Assembly: GCA_001949185.1 (NCBI GenBank)
Contig: BDGG01000002.1
Coordinates: 6,290,772-6,354,771, forward strand
Length of the DNA: 64,000 bases
Source of the DNA: Ramazzottius varieornatus
Taxonomy: Eukaryota > Tardigrada > Eutardigrada > Parachela > Ramazzottiidae
Direction of reading: 5' to 3'
Shown here: positions 59,613 through 64,000 of the stretch, piece by piece
Numbering within the stretch: position 1 is the stretch's first letter
Layout: each line of letters begins with the position of its first letter
The notes under the pieces: generated by a model
Told to the model about the DNA's origin: nothing
Databases searched by the model: none
Seen by the model: the letters and a program-made list of their open reading frames with translations, nothing else
Program-made: the position numbers and the translations under genes

Positions 59613-61583
59613 ATGGTCAGGGGGGAAGGCAAAATGTTTTTGAATCGTCCGCCCAGCGTAGAACTGACGAAGAGGGAGAAATTGCAGCGGATCCGCGAGC
59701 TGGTGAGATTTCGCTGAAGTAATCTGAAGTCCTATGTAGAAAGTTTCCTGCAACTTACGCTTGGTTTTCGGTTTATACAGAGGTTCTCCGCAGATTCGTC
59801 AAAGAAGGCTTCCGGTATGGTGTGATCCCTACGTTCCCCGTTGGACACCGCCTAAAGATGCACTTTCAAACCATCAACAGGAGGACGCGAACCGAGTAAA
59901 GCAAGAAAGGCTGAAGGATTTTCGAGAATGGTACCTGGCGAGAGACACCGGCCAGTTCGAAGAAAAGCGACAAGCCAACCGGGAAAAAGCAGAAGTTGAT
60001 GCTCAGCTTTATTACGATGAGATGGAGATTTCGGACCGCGTGGCAGAGTAGGTAAACTATTTCTGGCCACATCAGTCAAAAGTAATCCCGATATTGGATG
60101 AACTTCCGGTTATAAGTTCCTTGTTAAGGCTTCAGGACGTACTCAAGAACGATGAGCAGCAGATAAAGAGCGAACTTCGAGCCTACCATGCAGCACAGCC
60201 CTCAGACCTGGAGGCGAAACGGGAAAGAACGATCTTTCTAAAAGACAAACATCACAGAGAAGAAGCGGCCTTCGTTGAAAAGCAACGTGAGAGACAATGG
60301 AAGTTAGTTGCCTCAACTTTTAATGAGTGCGGACAATTGGCTCTGGTACTTCCGGCTGAATCTAATTCGATAGAATTTCAGGTCGAGTACTGCGGCTGAG
60401 GAGATTCGACGATGGGAAGCAAAGGCGCACAAAGAGCAAGCAGCCAGAGATCTGGAAGAACTACAGTACTTTAAGCTGCTGGAGAAGCTAGAGGACACCG
60501 AGGTGGATATGTATTTCGAGAAACTTAGGCTGGCTCGCATTGCGAAAGAGCGGAAAGACATGGATGAACGAGAGCGTGAACACCAGGTGCTCGAATGGCG
60601 GGGGCAGAACGCATTGATTGAGCAGATGCTTGAACATGCTCACAAGAAGGAAGAAGCTGCGAAAAAGAAGGAGACGGAAACCTATGAAAGAATCCACTTC
60701 GAAGAACGCCTAAAGTTTGACGCTTTCAAAGACCGGTTCGAGGACCATATTGAGAAACTAAGATTACGAGATGAACTGACGCATCAGGTAAAGTCCAAAT
60801 ATATGGTCCTCGAAAAGAAAAAGCAGGACGAGATAGACAGGAAAGCCATGGTGGCGTGGCAGAAGCAGCTGGTCGAGGAAGGTGAAGAGCAGAATGCTTC
60901 AAAGCGGAAACTCAAAGTACAGTAAGGCTTCAGCCTGGGTCTCGCTACACATGCAGTACGTGAGCGGAGATATGTAGTGCCTTCTCTCATCTTTTAGGCA
61001 GCGTTGTACAAAAGACAGCTAGAGGGAATTGCATACAAGAAATTGCTGAAAGAAGTCTCGAACCAGTCGCAGATTGCCAGAGACAAAGCTGTGGCGGAGT
61101 ACGTCAAGGAAATGCAGCTTGATGCCTTGTATACTTACCTGGACTGCCTCAAGACCCGGCAAGGTTTGCAAAGCCGGACGGATAAAGAACTGGCCTTTCA
61201 GATCAAAACGCATGGTACGTTTATCTTTGTACATTGCTCTTATGGACAGAAGAATTAATTTGTCATTTTCAGCTGCCGAAAAGATTGCTAAAGAAGCAGC
61301 GAAGGTTCACGAGCTGGAGCAGGAGAGGACACAACAGGCAAAGCATAAAGCTTATCTTGCACAGAAAGCTGCCGAAAAACGCCATCAGCAACGCATCTCA
61401 GCCCATGTTCTCAAGGCACAGGCAGCCGACAAGACCTTTAAAGAGCAGCAGGTGGCTGCGCAGGACCTTCAGTTTGGCCTGGACCAAGAAGCCAAACGTG
61501 TAGCCGAAGACGAATACATCGGGAAGATGGCATCGCAGCTAGGCTTTCCGGTTCCTTCCCGGGTCACGAAGTTTTCAATTTGA
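59613..61583 (+). CDS. CFAP53: CFAP53-like (CCDC11) cilium protein with TPH coiled coil, 526 residues
   Basis: Six exons (59613-59702, 59794-60047, 60129-60302, 60382-60916, 60998-61214, 61273-61583) sum to 1581 nt in frame, close to the 514 residues of human CFAP53. The product is almost entirely charged coiled coil. The block QDVLKNDEQQIKSEL..FLKDKHHREEAAFVEKQRERQW..AAEEIRRW follows the CFAP53 pattern (short helix, EREK-rich helix, QW/QF, EELR). CFAP53 is a microtubule-inner and centriolar-satellite protein of motile cilia, needed for left-right patterning in vertebrates. Other TPH-type proteins (CFAP45, MNS1, trichoplein) are similar in composition, so the ortholog call is moderate. Exon 2 starts at ttctccgcag|ATT, chosen because it restores frame. 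Confidence 0.65.
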
Positions 61584-61709
61584 TTCAAAGTGCAGCTAAT
61601 ATTAAAAGTGATGCACGGATATTCAGAAAAGAGGAACGTAAAGAAGCAGTCTGGACACTGTAAACGTATGCAGTAGCGAAGCAACAAGGATAATCGCATT
61701 TTAGCAAAG

Positions 61710-61715
61710 AATAAA
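61710..61715 (+). terminator. candidate polyadenylation signal for CFAP53
   Basis: AATAAA 127 bp after the CFAP53 stop codon, in the 296-bp gap before the convergent ARNT stop. Confidence 0.55.
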
Positions 61716-61879
61716 AACCGTGCGCGAGGCTCATAGCTTGAAACAATAACAATGGGTAAAACGAGATTAGAAATACATCCGACGATTAAAACATAGAAAG
61801 TGCCACTCGTTGAGCTACCAAACAAAGAAGAGTTTACAGTCAAGAATGATCGTTACTTCGTCGGAGAGAATATATCCTG

Positions 61880-64000
61880 TTATTCCGCGTAGTGACCGTA
61901 CAGGTTGTTCATGTCTGGCATAGTGCTCGGATCGACGTACATCTGTCGGTAGTATTCGGCATTGTCTTCGGTGTGCAGTGGATGCGCCGCTACAGCAGCT
62001 GGGGAATGAGTGTCAGATCCAGACGATAGCTGACTGGGTCCAGTCCATAACGAAGGTTGCTGAGGCCACACAGGGTAGTTTCGGCTAGACGCTGCAGGAA
62101 AGGCTGAGGAGCTGGCTACAGCACCGTACAAGGATGATGTCGAGAGATTCGGGTAAGGCGAGATTGTCTGAGTGGTTTGAGCATATGAGCCCTCGACGGG
62201 GTCGTAGGGTCTTTGAGAAGTAGACCAGGAGGCGGACTGGACAGGGTAGGCCGACTGGTCGACCTGGTAGCTTGAGCTGGGTCCATAGGTTCCTCCGGTA
62301 GTGTTCCGGGTCGATCCTGCAGTCGCATCACACAACCGTTCAACAAATTCCACGCACTTGGACAGATCAAAGTGGCGCACGGTTTCATTGTTACTGGTAG
62401 TAAGTGTGCGCCACTCGGAAGAGCGATCTGGGTTCAGTTCATCTACCCACGTCCCATACAAATCAATTCTCATTTATATGTAATAGGTATCATTCTTTTA
62501 TTTTGTCATATCTCATTACCTGAAAGACCGCAGGCTGAAGTGTAACTTCCGGTATGGCTGCTTGAGCTTCTCAATGTGGACCCGCTGGGCGCTTGTTGAT
62601 GTCCCAGACCGCCGTAAGTGTTGCTTGACTTTCCGCGTGAGTTACCGTTGAGAGACGAGGTCGGCACATCATTCAGGGTGGAGCCGTAAGCAGCAGAGGA
62701 ATGTTCAGGCATAATCATGCTCGAGTGCTGGATTGTTGGTCCGATGGAGCTACTGCCGTGAGCGGCGAGACCCTCCTGTCGTTGAACTTCCCTGAAAAAA
62801 AACGCAGAACAGTATCAGTATCGCACTGAACAGAAAGAACACCGTCGTCGGATACTTTAAGAGCGAGTGCGTCGCGACGACAAATTCCAGTTCTTCTGAG
62901 CATGGGTTCAGGAAAGCGTAGAGGACACTTCGCACAATCTCGAAGTCTCCGTTCTTCATACGGAACCTTGCAACTTGCGACGCGGGGCTCCCTTTCGATT
63001 TCAGGGCTGCAAAAAAAACACTATAGTGGTCCATTGTGGCATCGGAAGTCTTCTGCCTGCATATTCATACCTAGATCGAAGCAGTCAGTCATGACTTTGT
63101 GGTCTTCCGGATGGACCATCTCTAATAGAGCTTTGCCAAGGAACTCTGTTGGAGTATACTGCAGTATGGGGGTGATTCTAAAAACCGACAACGGTCAGTA
63201 AGCCCAAGAACCTTCGATATACTTTTTTTACCGTTGATCGACGAAGATGGAGGTTCCATCTGCAGAATGGCGCGTCACAAACTCAAAAGGCACTGCTTCG
63301 TCCAAATCGCTCGTGTTAGGAATACTGGTCATCTGCAGACGCCCGATAGCCACCAAGACCCAGTTTCCGGGTTGTCCGGCTGCCGACGAGGTGCTGGGCT
63401 CGTCGCCTTCCATAAGGCTCTCTCTGGCTTTCTGCTGCGAGCTACCAGGCTGGGTCCAGCTCTTGACATAGCCCGAGCAGTGAACGACCACGTATTGTTG
63501 TCCATCAGAAGACGGACCCAGTGATGCGCGGTGACGCATGCGAAGAAGTTGTCGATGGCCCATAAACATTGGGTCAGGTGGCGCATTTCCAACGCGCATA
63601 CGGCAGATGAAAGCTCGTCTTGAGCCCATCGAACCTCGCATAGCCGACTAAAGAAACAGGCTTTCAAGTCAGTCAATCCACGATACACCACAATCAAAGT
63701 TTTACACCCGCTGAATTTACTCCAGCCTCTTTTCATCGGAATTTATGGCGCCACTTAAGAAATTACCTGGTGGGTTTCTTTCTTTACAGTGCCGGTCTTC
63801 AAGTCCAAGATCCGGCCGGAAGTAGCCGAGTCTTGGCCTTGCAGTTGTTCGCGGACCTTCTCGATGTCATCGGGATGGACCAAGTCGTAGAAGGATTGGT
63901 GGGTCCACTCTGCATGGGCTTGATTCAGCACAGCGGTAGCTGAGTCCGACAGATACAGAATACGCGCAGGTGCATCGCATGCCACAATGAAGAGGAATCC
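61880..64000 (-). CDS. ARNT: ARNT-type bHLH-PAS transcription factor, C-terminal 538 residues (5' end outside window)
   Basis: Six exons are visible (64000-63767, 63647-63232, 63177-63071, 63006-62856, 62791-62520, 62316-61880), in frame throughout (1617 nt). PAS-A has [20 protein letters not shown] and [30 protein letters not shown] and [13 protein letters not shown] are strongly ARNT/BMAL-like. The PAS-A/B linker has [15 protein letters not shown] runs from [17 protein letters not shown] to VVATHSLL and matches ARNT more than BMAL. The tail is Ser/Tyr/Gln-rich (a likely transactivation region) and ends [14 protein letters not shown] is the obligate dimer partner of AhR, HIF and SIM in the nucleus. 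The bHLH is off the window edge. One intron holds a foldback repeat. Confidence 0.92.
62358..62434. repeat. foldback repeat copy in the last ARNT intron
   Basis: CAGATCAAAGTGGCGCACGG on the left; AAGTGTGCGCCACTCGGAAG and GCGATCTGGG on the right. The left arm has lost about 10 bases relative to the others. Confidence 0.7.

Noticed and set aside
59703-59739. 37-bp intron in CFAP53
   Set aside because: Too short compared with the 55-60 bp minimum seen elsewhere. Acceptor ttctccgcag at 59793 gives a normal 91-bp intron and restores frame.
63745-63770. Another foldback repeat next to an ARNT donor (ATGGCGCCACTTAAGAAATT)
   Set aside because: Only a half-arm is present with no inverse partner nearby; counted as a possible remnant only.
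61880-64000. BMAL/cycle instead of ARNT
   Set aside because: PAS-B and the [11 protein letters not shown] and [11 protein letters not shown] blocks fit ARNT better, and there is no BMAL-type C terminus. The bHLH is not visible, so some doubt remains.
1-64000. CRISPR arrays, prokaryotic operons, riboswitches or rRNA
   Set aside because: No regularly spaced repeats, Shine-Dalgarno-led gene strings or rRNA motifs. All supported genes are spliced animal genes.

Overview
This is an animal (metazoan) genomic window. Every convincing gene is split by short GT-AG introns, most about 55 to 300 bp, and the gene set is animal-specific: a KMT2C/D (MLL3/4) methyltransferase, a FoxQ2 forkhead factor, an ARNT-type bHLH-PAS protein, a quiver/Ly6 GPI-anchored protein and ciliary CFAP53 and ARMC3. 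The mid-range GC, compact genes and lack of a clearly vertebrate or ecdysozoan character suggest an early-branching invertebrate such as a sponge. That placement is inference, not something I can prove from the sequence.

Layout. 163-3226 (minus): Sds3/BRMS1-family corepressor gene. 4.3-7.15 kb (minus): a dead APE/RT non-LTR retrotransposon, flanked by two related GTAC-rich repeats. 7.8-11.6 kb (plus): a 14-exon coiled-coil protein with NPF/DPF motifs. 13.5-14.4 kb (plus): a quiver/Ly6 protein. 14.6-16.0 kb (minus): MEMO1. 17.2-28.5 kb (plus): a complete 22-exon KMT2C/D gene. 31.1-36.0 kb (plus): a Crypton recombinase-derived gene. 36.3-40.2 kb (minus): ARMC3. 40.9-43.1 kb (minus): a two-RRM hnRNP. 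43.7-45.0 kb (plus): PPIH. 47.5-50.6 kb (plus): an unrecognised disordered protein. 51.7-52.5 kb (plus): a GM2-activator-like ML protein. 57.3-58.9 kb (plus): FoxQ2. 59.6-61.6 kb (plus): CFAP53. 61.9-64.0 kb (minus): the 3' half of ARNT, running off the window. I derived exon joins by hand. For twelve of the multi-exon models the summed coding length is an exact multiple of three, and the in-window ARNT exons also keep frame, which supports them strongly.

Genes and relationships. Two head-to-head pairs share upstream regions: MEMO1/KMT2 with a cluster of cAMP-response-element motifs, and hnRNP/PPIH with a perfect 19-bp hairpin. Chromatin and transcription genes (Sds3-like, KMT2C/D, FoxQ2, ARNT) and cilium genes (ARMC3, CFAP53) are interspersed. 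There is no operon logic.

Unexplained structure. A previously unnamed short foldback repeat (about 95 bp, core GTGGCGCACG in inverted orientation) occurs at least a dozen times, mostly inside introns of these genes. The Crypton-derived gene carries two successive core-binding-like domains and has lost recognisable catalytic residues. These are the best candidates for undescribed biology here.
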